A DNA stretch of 64,000 nt from Aquilaria yunnanensis (GCA_039654915.1 CM077596.1:46002501-46066500), one strand, 5' to 3'; counted from the stretch's first letter, positions 45,619-58,034 are shown. The notes: generated by a model not told the origin, from the letters alone. Program-made: numbers and translations.

Positions 45619-45908
45619 TATTGACCAACCCTGAATTAGACCATTTCCCTATCTTCATTCAACTGAGTTTTTTTTCATTGACAATTAATTCAACTGATTT
45701 CTTAAAGTAACAACTTACCCAATAGAAATTATATTCTCAAAGTTTATTGAATCAGCTTCTGATTTAAGTCAATCACGATATCCTGTTTTGCTGTATTAAT
45801 TTTATACAACTCGAACATAAACAAGTCATCAAACATTATAGTGTTAACATAATAATTAACATTTTCACATTCCCCTTCAGGTTACACTATTTTCTAAAAG
45901 TATTACAG

Positions 45909-46130
45909 ATGTCGGATATGAAACGAGAACAAAACAAACTTCAATGCTTTTCTGAAGAAGGGGAAACACCACCCAGGAAAACTCATTAAAGGAAATCAAC
46001 ACGTATGGATGCAAGGGAATATAGAAAATGGATTGCCCGATTGAGATCAAATGTTGTTGAATTTGACGACAATGTATCTGAAACATTGAAAGAGGAAGTT
46101 GCGGATAATTTCCATTTATTTGATCTTTGA
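45909..46130 (+). pseudogene. Small basic ORF before RepHel, unit 3 (one stop)
   Basis: Same 74-codon frame as 12697-12918, with TCA to TAA after KTH. Otherwise nearly identical. Confidence 0.45.
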
Positions 46131-46424
46131 CTCAATTAAACTATGTTCCGTCGTAACAAACATGCACAATACTAAACATAAAAAAATTGTTTAGTGTTTT
46201 CTAGAAATTTTGATAATCATATCAATCTGAGTTTTATTTTTAATGGTTTAACAATTGATACCTAAGTCCATAAATAATAATATGTGAAACCTTCCAAGTT
46301 TAAATTTTTATTTTTAAACTCAATTACACATGAAAATTTAAAACCAATAGTTTATTCTATTTTATGTTATGGTTATTGTATTGTTATTGATTATTGGTAC
46401 TGAAACATGATACCATATTAGCAA

Positions 46425-49400
46425 ATGGACGCTAGAGAGAGGCGATCACACCGACGAGGTGTTTTGTCTGCTCGAAGACAAGGAACCCAGGAACAGGATC
46501 TTCATATGTCAACAGGGCGTAGTTCTATCCTTTTGCAGCATACACATAGTCGGTGCCCACAAACCAGGGTCAACGTCTTTAGGGCTAATACTCATATCCT
46601 ATCTTTAATAGAGAACCAAGTGCAAAATAGCCCTTCACTTCCTACTCCTGTTCCTTCTTAAACCTATAATATACCAAATGCTTCTACTATTGCCAATACT
46701 CAAATGACCAGGATGCCCCTATGTGACATAACCAACATGGTAACCCCCTCTATTACTCCTACATTGGGTGAAAATGACAAAACACTGGAGGGCAAAGTTC
46801 CTGCATTACCCAAATGGGGATGCGTCGCCTATCAACACAAATGTCCTTTGAACATCGAGAGTGCTCAAACTCTAAAAGAGCACCACTTAAAAGGCATAGA
46901 TCACATATTGTTCATGTGCATCCAATTCCTATGTTGGATCTTGAAGATGCAAGTATTATGGTTGAAGGTACTCTTCCTAAAACTTTTGAACCATCCATCT
47001 TTACCAATGGTCTATACTAAAAAAAAAATGTCATCAACTAGATACAATGCGAACTTGTAGCTTTTCCAGAGAAAGCACTGTATGCCGAGGATGCACTATT
47101 GCACGACATTTAAGTAATAAGCTTCCCATGTTCCAAATTCAAATTTGAATTTTGTTTCCTTAAAACACTTGACCTGAAAATATGTTATCTAATATAGGAC
47201 GGCACTTTAATCGAGAAGATTTTGGCCACCCTGACTGCACATGTCCGAACCAACATTGTATGGCAAATGTTTGGTATGAAGAACGGAGTGTCAAGTCACG
47301 TCGCTCAAGGAACCCTACATTCTCTCTTTGCTGCCAAAATGGGAAAGTAGAGTTGCCGCATGAAGCACCTCCTCCAGAACTGCTGCATAAGTTAATGGAT
47401 TATAATGGTGGTGTGGACTCCAAGCATTTTTATAAACACGTACGTGAATTCAACTATCGCTTTTCTTTCACATCTACGGGGGCAGAAATCAATATGGGAA
47501 TTAATGATGGAGGTGGACCCCCTGTGTTTCAATTAAGGGGAGAAAATCATCATCGAATTGGTTGCTTTGTGCCATTTGATAGAAATCCACCCAGATTCGC
47601 ACACTTATACAAACGTGATACGGAACATGAAATAGAAAATTGGATTAGGAATTTTGGGGTAGAAATTGTGACTGCACTTGATAGAACCATTGTTGATGCA
47701 TTAATACAAATGTTTGACCAGCACAATCAACTTGTACAAGAATTTCGTAGGGCTCGTGACATGTTTCGAGAATCTGAAGGTCGTCCTGTCCGATTAAGGC
47801 TACTTATGTCAAGATCTGGAGATGGTCGACATTATAACTTACCTGAATCAAGTGAGGTCGCTGGATTGACTGTTGGCCTTGAAGAAGATGAAGGCAATCC
47901 AATAGATATTGTCATATTTACACATCGTCATGGGCCAATCCGTATAATGCATTACACCCTAAATTGATGTCATTACACTTCCCCATATTGAGGCTAGATG
48001 GTGCTAATGGCTTCTATGATGGAATTCCCTATTGTGAAAGCGCTTCGATTGGAGGGATACAGAATAAAGTGATGATGAGAGAGTATTATGCTTTCCAGCT
48101 GCAACAAAGGCATTTTGTTTATTCATTGGTGCCTCAGGGTGGTAGGCTTTTCCAACAGTATGTTGTATTTGCATATTGTTGTATTTTAGAGGCACGCTTC
48201 AATTGGATTAGAGCGCATCAAGCTCAACTTCGTTGTGAAGTACTATATGGTTTGGAGGATGCCGTTAACAGAGGTGACATGAATGCATCATTAACCGGCA
48301 GGCCTTGCATTCTTCCAGCATCATTAACTGGTGGCCCTCGGTATATGGCTCAAAACTATCAGGATGCAATGGCTATTTGTCGTTCAATTGGTCATCCAGA
48401 TCTTTTTATAACAATGACATGTAATCCTAACTAGAATGAGATTACCAAGTGCTTAGAATTTATTCCACCAGACAGACCTGACATTGTGGATCGTGTGTTT
48501 TAGATGAAGTTACAATCTCTACTTCATGACATCACTAAGGGACAACATTTTGGTAGATCTATGGGAGGTAATATCACACTGACTAATTTTGAACGTTGTC
48601 TATTTCTATAAATATTTTATTAGTAAGAGTAAGCAATTATTAATTATTTCCTCTATATGCAGTCGTTGTCGCAATAGAAAACAAAAAACGTGGCCTCCCA
48701 CATGCTCACATTGCTCTCTTTTTACATTCGGAAGATAAACATAATGACTCTGCATCAATCGATAAATATATATCAGCCGAGTTACCTAACAAAGAACTTG
48801 ATCTTATCGGATATGCTGCAGTGGCTAAGCACATGATACATGGTCCTTGTGAGAATGCTAACCTTAGATCCCTTTGTATGGTTAGTGGTAAGTGCAAGAA
48901 AAAATACCCTCGGCCATTTCAATCTGAAACAACAATTGGTGAACATGGGTATCCTATATATGGGCGGAGATGTACAGGTGATACAGTCAATAAGAACGGA
49001 ACAATTCTTGATAATTGCTCTGTTGTTCCCAACAATGTCGATTTAGTCTTTAAACATGATTGTGACTGCAATGTTGAGAAAACTAATAAGGATAACTGCA
49101 TGAAGTACCTATGCAAGTACATGCGTAAGGGAACTGATAGGTCCACTGTTGTGGTAGAAACTTTCAGATTTGGTTCTTCTGCTACTCATGTGCAAACTGG
49201 CGCTGAGGTTGATGAAATCAAAAAATATATGGACTGTAGGTATATCTCAGCGTTTGAGGCATGTTGGCGCATTTTTGGGTTTGATATTCATCATCATGAC
49301 CCTCCAGTGGAATGTTTATCTTTCCATATTCCGAATGAACAAAACATTGTTTACCCGGCAAATGCAAACATTCAAAATATTGTCGAACGTCAGAGAAATA

Positions 49401-51492
49401 GTGTTACAAAATTCTTGGCATGGATGCGTCGAAATGAGAATGAAGATGACGCAAGGTGATTGACATATGTGAAGTTCCCCATGCATTATGTTTGGAATAG
49501 ACAGCAGAAAGAATGGACTCCCCGTCTGAGAGGAAGAGCTGTGGGTAGGATATGGAATGTACACCCAACTGCCGATGAAAAATATTACCTTCGAATGTTA
49601 TTGAATGTTCAGCGAGGCCCAACTTGATTTCATGACTTACGCACAGTTCATGGTACTGTTTATTCTACTTTTAAGGAAGCGTGTTTGGCATTAGGTTTGC
49701 TAGATGGTGATGGTGAGTGGCATGAGGCACTACATGAACCTTCCGAATAGGCAATGTCTACTTACTTACGAGAGTTATTTGTCACGTTATTGTTATTTTG
49801 CCAAGTTGTTGACCCTCATGAGCTTTGGAGGCGGCATCGTGATGCATTATGCGATGATGTTATTAGAATACAACGTCAAATCATGAATGATCCTAATTTA
49901 ATGTTGTCGAACTTAGAAAGGTACAATTATGCACTTTATGATGTTGAAAAGATCCTTAATAGAAATGGAAGGAGTTTGAAGGAATTTGTCGGTATGCCTT
50001 ACCCTGATTTGAGTACATTGGTTCTTGAGCATAATTCTTTACTACTTGACGAGTTGAATTACGATCGAGCTACACTTTCAGCTGAACATCAAGCTTTATA
50101 CCATGGTGTAAATGAAGGGCAATTAGGAGTTTATAATTCTATAATGGGTTCAATCGAATTTGGACATGGTGGATTTTTTTTTGTTTATGGATGTAGTGGG
50201 ACTAGTAAAACATATCTATGGCGAACACTTTTATCACGTGTTCGTTCTGAGGGGAAAATAGCATTACCTGTTGCATCATCAGGAATTGCTGCACTTTTGT
50301 TGCCTGGGGGCCGTACTGCACATTCACGAATGAAAATCCCTATCAAGTTAAATAAAGATTCTATTTGTAATGTGAAGCAATCAACTCCATTGACGGAATT
50401 ACTATGTAGGACGATTCTTATTATATGGGATGAGGCACCTATGGCTCACCGTTATGCTTTTGAGGCTTTAAATCGCACTATGCGTGACATCATGCTTCCT
50501 CATGATTACTTTGCTTCAAATAGAATCTTTAGTGGAAAAACTGTTGTCCTTGGTGGAGATTTTTGACAAATCTTACCTGTTTTTAATTGTGGTAGCAGGG
50601 GTGATATTGTTGCAGCATCATTACCATCATCTACAGTTTGGGCTCATTGTAGGCTCCACACACTAACTGAAAACATGATATTGGTAAATTCAGAAAATCC
50701 AGAATTTGTTGAGTTTTTCAATGGATTTTGAAGCTTGGAAAAGGTCGTTTACCTTTACACAAGCTATCAGATGATGAAGAGGAACCAACTTGGACCAAAA
50801 TTCTTGACAAGTTTTTAATTCCTATGCATGAAGATCCTATTGATGATATTATTCGAGATATCTTTCCAGATTTGCATCTCATGCTCACTGATAAGGATTA
50901 TCTTAAAAAAAGGGCTATACTTGTAACAAAAAATGATATTGTCGGTGCTATAAATGATAGATTACTTGCTCGCCTCCCTGGAGATGGTAGAACATATATG
51001 AGTGCAGATCGTATTTCACCATCCTCTGAGAATCTTGATGCCCATACTATGTTATATCCAATTAAGTACCTAAATAGTTTGAAGTTTTCTGGACTTCCTA
51101 ATCATATCTTAGAATTGAAGGTTGGGCCCCTTATTATATTGTTGCGAAATATAAACCAAGTGAGTGGTTTAGGCAATGGGATGAGACTTATTGTTACTCG
51201 GTTGGCTGACAGAGTAATTGCTAGCAAGTTCCGATCTATTGTTAAGGAAGGTTCTGTTGTTACTGTGAAGAACTTTATTGTTGGTCGCCCTTTTGATATA
51301 TGGAACCCTGTAAGTTGTGCACACAAAATATTCTTTTCAAGGTTTACAAGCGTAACACAGATCACTGATGTTTTCCCTGAGATTGGGAGGTATAAATTTG
51401 AGTTTATTGAGTTCCTAGATATCAACACACGACTTTCGCATAATGTTTATTCTATAGGTATTTTTCTTATATTATTTCTTGAAAAATCATGA
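46425..51492 (+). pseudogene. RepHel fused in frame to the RPA-like gene, unit 3
   Basis: This copy keeps the catalytic Rep residues: HUH as GLPHAHIAL (48701-48709) and both tyrosines in MKYLCKYMRKG (49106-49108 and 49118-49120). Helicase Walker B is intact (IIWDEAPM), but Walker A reads GCSGTSKT with Gly changed to Ser (50204-50206). Stops are at 46659, 48432 (shared with unit 1), 48501, 49457, 49625, 49748 (shared) and 50564, with frameshifts near 47947 and 50716. At 51219 a deletion of about 800 bp, at a TTG overlap, removes the helicase C-terminus (TINKSQG and YVAASRV) and joins RLADRVI in frame to ASKFRSIVKEGS of the RPA-like OB fold. The fused frame is open from 50728 to 51492. Confidence 0.9.
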
Positions 51493-53894
51493 CACATAGT
51501 ATAATTTAGATGTTAATAAATTCTTCTCGTACAAAAAAAAAAATTGTGAGCAATGCATTATACAAACAGATGTTATAGGAAAACTTTGGAAACTTGGCCC
51601 TGTCATTTCTCAACAAATTAAACATGGCTCTCCCACTTGAAGGTGTACACTTTACTTAAGGAACCATAGGTATGTTAATTTGCTAAATCGCTTTACTATT
51701 TGATATTTTCCTGCAACTCATGTAATCAATTGTGAGTTCAATCATTGTAGTGGTGTGGAACTTAAGGTTGTGCTATGGGGAGATAAGGTTCAGCTTGTAG
51801 ATCATCAATCTATCCTAAACATTAAGGATAAGCACATTATTTTGGTTGTTATGTCTACATATATAAAGCAATATGCAGGTATAACACACTAATTTATTTA
51901 TAGTACTCTATTGCTTTATCTTTCAATTGTTCTAGGTATTCATATTATGTGAAGTTTCCATTCCTGATATGTGAATTCCATTTATAGGAAAAAACATTTT
52001 ATACTCAACAAGTGCAACCAAAATATATCATTCCTGTTTTACATTAGTTATAAGTTAAGAACATTTTCCTTTTATATTGATTTTGCAGCCTAACTATTGG
52101 TGACGTCGGCGTTAAGCACGATATAACAACTCAACAAGTAATGCATGAGTCAAGAGGCGGTGGTGTTGTTGAGCGCTACACACTATTTGATATTGAGAAT
52201 CGACACTCTGACCCTACTGTTGAAGTAGATTTCATTTGCTCTTTTTAATTTTCAAATCTCATGTTCAGATCATTCATTATCAGTTATTATCTATTGTTGC
52301 AGAATAAAGTTTTCACCTGCGCTGCAACACTTATGTGTGTTGATCAACAGTATCCTTGGTACTATGAGGGTTGTGGTGCTTGCTTGAGGAAAGTACAGCC
52401 ACAGGGGTCGATGTATTATTGTGATAAATGTCATACAATGACGAATAAACTTGTCATAAGGTTGTTTTAATTAATTTACTATTACTATGTACTGTTTAGG
52501 GTACTAAAATCTTTTTTTGAAGTAAAAGGATTTTGATTACTCATATTATTGACATGTTGCACCAATCCAAGATGTTGTATAATGTTTGATTTGTAGGTAT
52601 AAAATAAGTGTGAAGGTTGCAGACCATTCATTTTACACATATTTTGTTATATTTGATAAAGTTGCCGAGGAGTTGATAGGATACCCAGCATCTGAATTAT
52701 ACATGACAAAGGACACGGTCAGTGTTTCCAACAACATGTCTTCTTTAATATATGTCCAACTATTAATTCCACATGCTGTGTTTAAATGTAGGTGGAAGGG
52801 CAAGAAAATATGCAAGTAATATTTATGCGATTAATGGGCATTCAATTTCTATGGGAGGTACAAATAAAAAAATATAACCGTCAAAATTTACGTTTTGCAT
52901 TTACTGTGAAGAAAATTCAGCCAATTAACTGGTCAGCTGAAAGTCGCTTATTACTTCATCTTATTTCAAAGGTATTACTTCATTGCATATTAGCGTTGAG
53001 ACTATTCAATATTTTTTAATAAAATGTACATGTCTTGTATTAACTAATTCTATACTTTTTATTATTATGATTGTTAGTTTAAATCTTTGGGTTAAGAAGG
53101 CTCATCCTTAAAAAGACCTTTTTCAACTAAAATGTCGTTAAGAGTTCAGCACCTTAAGTGCCAATGCTGCCCTATGTTAGAATATATTTTCTTTTCTGTG
53201 ACACATTATTAAATTTGTTGTTATTATATTGCCATACTAATGCTTAGAATTTGTCATTTATAGTGACATGTGTAGGAAACCAGACCATTGTCACATTGTT
53301 ACTATTGTTAATGCAACAAAAACTATCAATCCTACACATAGTACAACCAATACCAGGTATTCACCATTTTGTTATTAATGTGGCCACAAGTATTTCAATT
53401 TTAATTCATGTTATTGTAAATCTCATATTAAGATTGAATTCTATTTTATACTTTACATTCACAGTGGACCTGATTTTTTAACTCCTAGAAGTGGCAGCCA
53501 AACTATTGACCTTCCAATTCATACAAACTCACAGAATACTTTGTTATCGCAACATTCTCGATTTGTAGACGTAATGTGAGTATTATATATTTGTTATATT
53601 CATTTTTATTATAAATTATTTTTGGAGAAGGTTGATATTTTAATGCTATTTCATAGGGAAGACTTCCGTGATCATCCAATAACTTCTCTCACAAAGTTTG
53701 CACCCTCAGATGATGAATTGATTGAGTCATTGCACAGGTTTAAATGTTTTCCAGAAAAAAAAAATCAATGTCCAATACTTGAAACTCGGTTATATGCCAC
53801 TTACACATTCCTCTGTTCAAATTATTATTGCAGTACATTACTTAAGGATTCAAGTGGAGATAAAGATCTACAATTCGACGATATGGCAACTTGA
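51223..53894 (+). pseudogene. RPA-like gene, unit 3 (5' end fused to RepHel, 3' end most complete)
   Basis: The start and first exon are lost to the fusion. The first OB fold continues ASKFRSIV.EG, VTVKNFIVGRP, RFTSVTQITDVFPEI. The second OB fold follows at 51540-51870 (VIGKLWKLGPVIS, VELKVVLWGDKVQLVDHQS). The zinc ribbon (52300-52460: FTCAATLMC, CGACLRKV, YYCDKC) is followed by exons found only here: YKISVKVADHSFYTYFVIFD, KVAEELIGYPASELYMTKDT (52597-52716) and EGQENMQVIFMRLMGIQFLW (52795-52860). These are the features of the RPA large-subunit C-terminal (Rep_fac-A_C) domain. A separate last exon (about 53655-53894, DFRDHPITSLTKFAPSDDEL) has no family I recognise. An internal loss of about 85 bp between AAAATATAT repeats lies near 52024. 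Confidence 0.8.
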
Positions 53895-54076
53895 AATTTT
53901 TGTAATTTAAAACTCAAGGCTTTACTTACACATTATAACATTTTTTGTCCATACTGTGTTGAGATATTTCATTCTAATATTATTTGAAACGTAAGGCTTA
54001 TTGGAATATATTCATACCAATATTTTCATAACATTTTTATTTTTCATATTTCTTTTTCAATTTAATACCATTTGAA

Positions 54077-54106
54077 ACCCGTGGCAGCGCCGGGTATGTA
54101 AACTAG
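54077..54106 (+). mobile_element. Helitron 3' terminus, unit 3
   Basis: Hairpin stem ACCCG (54077-54081) and CGGGT (54091-54095); CTAG at 54103-54106 followed by T. Confidence 0.85.
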
Positions 54107-55007
54107 TTTGCAATAATTTAATTAACAGTTCACTTCACAAAAGAAAAAGTAATAGTATTGATATGTTATTGAGCATAGCTCCATTTCTTTCGTTGTTAAG
54201 AAATATTTTGAATATTTAACATTTCTAGTGCGAAAGTGATAGTAGCACCACATTTTTCAAACATCCTTATGTTGGATAATTACAACAGAAGCCATCATTC
54301 TACCTATTACTAATTATAGTCCTCAAAGTTTATTTTCTAATTTATTATTTCTTCAAAGTAATGATTATTCAAGTTTTGAAAGATTTCATCATGATGTAAT
54401 TAAAGATCATTATTAATGTTTTTATTGGTCTATAACCCAAATAATGTAATTACAATATGTAAGACCTGTTGTTAAGTTGAAAAGATAATAAACTGAAGCA
54501 AGATTCTTAATGGGTAGCAGTTTAACAAACAAATACTGATCAATAGTTACTAATAGCTAAAATATTTTTTTTTTAAAATGTTTCTAAGCCCATTTTCAAA
54601 GAGATATGCTGAATCAAAAGTTTTAACATTGATGAATAGTTACTAATGGCTCCAAATTTTAGAAAGTTTTCCTAATGTTACAAAATACTTGTCATAAAAA
54701 GAAAGCCTGAATGGAGCTGTGTCCCTAAAAAATTTTAGTTAAAAATTTGAAATGTTGTTAAAATATACGACATCGTACAAATATGAATAAGCTGAAAACA
54801 AAAAAGTCTTAAACCTAGAAATGTTAAAAATGGAATAAAGTAGTTGAAAGTGAGCATGGGGCCATACATGCAGGTACAAGCGGCAGAGTCCCAAGATCTC
54901 TATAAATTGAAATAAAGTCAAGAAATTCCGTCAACACAGATATCTATTCACAGTTCACACTCTCAATCTCCGTCGAAACGGTGCTGGGCAGCAGCTTCCT
55001 CAGCATC
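54107..55007. other. Sequence between Helitron 3' end and B3-like gene, unit 3
   Basis: Equivalent of 21030-21932. No gene; TATAAA near 54901. Confidence 0.55.
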
Positions 55008-55861
55008 ATGCCTAACAGTAAGTAGCTTTTCTAATCATTATGCTGGTCTTTGAATATTAAAAATTTTCATGACCGATCTCTGTGGGACGCAGTGTTTTTT
55101 CGCTTAAAAATTTGAATTCTTTTCAAGTGTTCTCTTCCTCTCAGTCTCTCTCCTTTCTTCTGGGTTTTCTAGGGGAGCAGAGATTGGGAACATGAGTTTT
55201 GCAAGTTGGCGTTTAAACCCATGGTTGTGTTTTTAATTGCAGTAGGTTTAGGCGGTTGTTAGTTACTCAATTTATGTAACTCTTTTTCTTGTTTCTCCCA
55301 GCTGCTGGCTGGTCTACCAAATAAAGTCTCTAGTTTTTGCAGCTAAAAAAAATTTTCATGACCAATCACGAAGGTTTGAGTTGATTTTGTTGGATTTGAT
55401 GTTGTTTTTGGAATTTGATGCAGCAAATTTGGAGACTCTTATAGCACAGAGGACAAAACCTTGTGGTGTTATCTTCTCACGCCCGCTCCCCAAAACCACT
55501 ATTGACAAAGAAATGAATGTGAGGGGTGAGTTTTTGCAGCGCTGGTCTGGTGGTCAAGGAGCACAGTCCACCAGCTACCGGGTTCAGATTAAGTACAAGA
55601 AGAAGGTCTACCCAATGACTTGCCGGAATCGCCCGGGAGAAAAGTACAAGAAATGGGTTCTATCCAATGGCTGGCTGAACTTGGAGCGAGAGAATGGATT
55701 GAAAAAAAGGCCACAAAGTGACCCTTTTTGAGCCAGATAAGGATGGAGGTGACTTTCTAATGGTAGATACACATAAGGGTAAAAAAAACTTTTCACTTAA
55801 CAAACATCACAGCATTCTGACACGTGGACAAAATTATATTTATGGAAGTGTTTTAATGTAA
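55008..55861 (+). pseudogene. B3-domain-like gene across the unit 3/4 junction
   Basis: Exon 1 is 55008-55017, the acceptor is intact (GATGCAG|C) and exon 2 starts at 55424. It is the longest open copy: it reads without a stop from exon 2 through RPLPKTTIDKEMNVRGEFLQ, AQSTSYRVQIKYKKKVYPMT and CRNRPGEKYKKWVLSNGWLN to LERENGLKK. There one extra A in the A-run at about 55700 shifts the frame and ends it at 55731. Sequence homologous to the tail continues into unit 4 up to the TAA at 55859-55861. Confidence 0.6.
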
Positions 55862-55989
55862 TTTTCATTGTAATTCTCGATGTTGCCCTCAAGAGTCATT
55901 AGCTCTTACATTGTAATTTAATACACATAATCCGTTTCACATATTTAATAGAAAGGAATCAGAAAAGTCAATTTCAAATTTAGTGCTGC

Positions 55990-56220
55990 CATACACAGTT
56001 TTCTAAATTGTAGAAAGGAATCGAAAATTACAAATCACACATGCCTTTGTACAATTTCTGCGCATTTTTATCAGAAAAGTCAATTGCATATTTAATGCTG
56101 CTATACACAGTTGTCTAAATTGTAGAAAGGAATCGAAAATTAAAAATCACACATGACTAGTACTATATAAATAGACAATGCTATAACCTTTGAAAATGCG
56201 CAGAAATTGTACAAAGACAG
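55990..56220 (+). promoter_or_regulatory. Duplicated upstream region with inverted repeat, unit 4
   Basis: Counterpart of 5871-6128; the left arm carries one change (TGCCTTTG). TATAAATA lies near 56166. Confidence 0.6.
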
Positions 56221-56227
56221 AACTAAG

Positions 56228-56670
56228 ATGGACCTTGTGTCAGATTGCTATTCCACAATTTTTCAGGCGAACACCACTCTCATTACAAGGTTACAACGCC
56301 TGGAGGATGAGATTGAAGCGCTGCAGCATATCAAAGGAGAAAATGAATCACTGAAGCAAAAAATTATTCGCCTAGAGTCAGATCTGGTAACGAGGGTAGT
56401 AGATTTATTTTTTGTTTAATTCAATCAATTACCCTTCTCACACTAACAATTATTATTACAACATTGTAGATGGAGGCCAAATCTGCTACTTTTGATAAAG
56501 ATGATTTCAATATGTTCTTCAACATTCCTGGTGAAGTGAAATGTGACACAACTAACATAAAAAGGAGAAGAGTTTTTTGTGTTCGTGATTTCCCTGATGG
56601 CGTGGAAACAACTAGCACACAATAGATTTTTGGCATAATTAAAGTTGAGGATGACCCGCAAGAGCTCTAG
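56228..56670 (+). pseudogene. Coiled-coil ORF, unit 4 (broken)
   Basis: Exon 1 is open (IFQANTTLITRLQRLEDE). Exon 2 has TAG in place of CAG near 56623 and several substitutions around it (CACACAATAGATTTTT). Confidence 0.6.
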
Positions 56671-57867
56671 AACAAGTTTAGTTTTTATTTAAGTACTATT
56701 ATCAAGAATAAAGCTACTGAGTTGGTGTGTTAACAGTAGCCATTTAGTATTCGCCATGTAGCTCCATTTGTCGGAGGAGTAATTGTTAGTCATTGGTTAC
56801 ATACTTTCAATTTTATACTATTCTTCCTACTCAAGAGTCAAGTAGATATCTAATATAAATAATGGCTAAATAATCCAATTAATAGCTCAATACAAGTAAT
56901 ACATTTATCAAAAAAGGCCTGCGGTGCTAGAGTATAATATACTTGACAGAAATATCGATTCAACTGCGGCGAACAAAAGAAAAAAATATGGCCAACCAGG
57001 AAAAATTATAAGATACTCTTCCAAAAAGAAGTAAGTTAGTTATATGCATCCAAAAAGACTTTAATGACTGGTAAAAAAATTACAATTTTTTGCGAGGATG
57101 GAGCACAAAGGAAATTCGTATGGTAAACTAACAAGTATTGACACAATAATCAATTTTACAAAAATCCCAGCAGTTAGAAAATAAAAAATGGTATAATCAG
57201 TTATTTCAAAAAAAAAGTATTCTGCCTTCCTAAAGGTTGCCAATGGCAAATTCATCAATTGCCAAATATAAAAATAGTATCTTTAGCACATTAAATATCT
57301 ATGATGGCCCAACTTAAAAGCTGATTCAGATTGTACCATGGAAAATCACAAATTCACCAATTGCCAAATATAAAATGGTATATTTTAACCCATTAAATCT
57401 CAATGACGGCCAAACTTAAATGCTGATTGACATTGAAGCGTAAAGAATCACAAATTCATCAATTGCCAAATATAAAATGGTACATTTACTAATTTCTGAA
57501 AATAAGGCTACTCTCTTCAAAAGGTTGTCCGCTAAAATATCTATAATATAAAATCTCAATGATGACCCAACTTAAAAGCAGATTGACATGACAATTTCAC
57601 AATTACCGAAATCACAGGTAATCACATAAATGGGAGACACCTTAGCAGAATTTCCTAAGATTTATTATACCAAAATTAATTGAGGTTTTTAAGGAAAATC
57701 CATTTAGTTAGCAATAACGCCTAGCCTTATAAATAGGCTACACAAAGATGACCAGACCTTAGCTTCAGCTATTGCAAATAAGCAGTAAGATCATCTTCCC
57801 CTTCAAAATCTTTATGCAGAATTATGAAGTCAAATCCTAACCATTTTCATTTTTCATTTTATATCAG
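56671..57867. other. Non-coding part of unit 4
   Basis: Equivalent of 6580-7776, with the 103-bp tandem repeats and a TATA box near 57728. No gene seen. Confidence 0.5.
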
Positions 57868-58034
57868 GCTTAAAGATATCATCTCAAGCATTGCAAGCAA
57901 GTACAAGCCTCCCATTCGAATCAACTAATTTTTCACACATTCATTCCACAACGCTATCTAACACTAATGTCAATTTCACATTTAAAACATGTTTAGGCCA
58001 ATTCGCAAGAGGTACATTGCACAGATCGGGAAAG
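57868..58034 (+). pseudogene. Transit-peptide-like exon, unit 4
   Basis: Copy of 7777-7943. The donor region reads GGAAAG|GTTATT. The S/T-rich frame is open. Confidence 0.4.

Larger units (their letters stand above)
39269..55771 (+). repeat. Array unit 3
   Basis: A 16503-bp unit. It lacks 297 bp near 44967 (between TCCACT repeats) and about 800 bp near 51219 that fuses RepHel to the RPA-like gene. It alone keeps the RPA C-terminal exons at 52604-53093. Confidence 0.9.
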
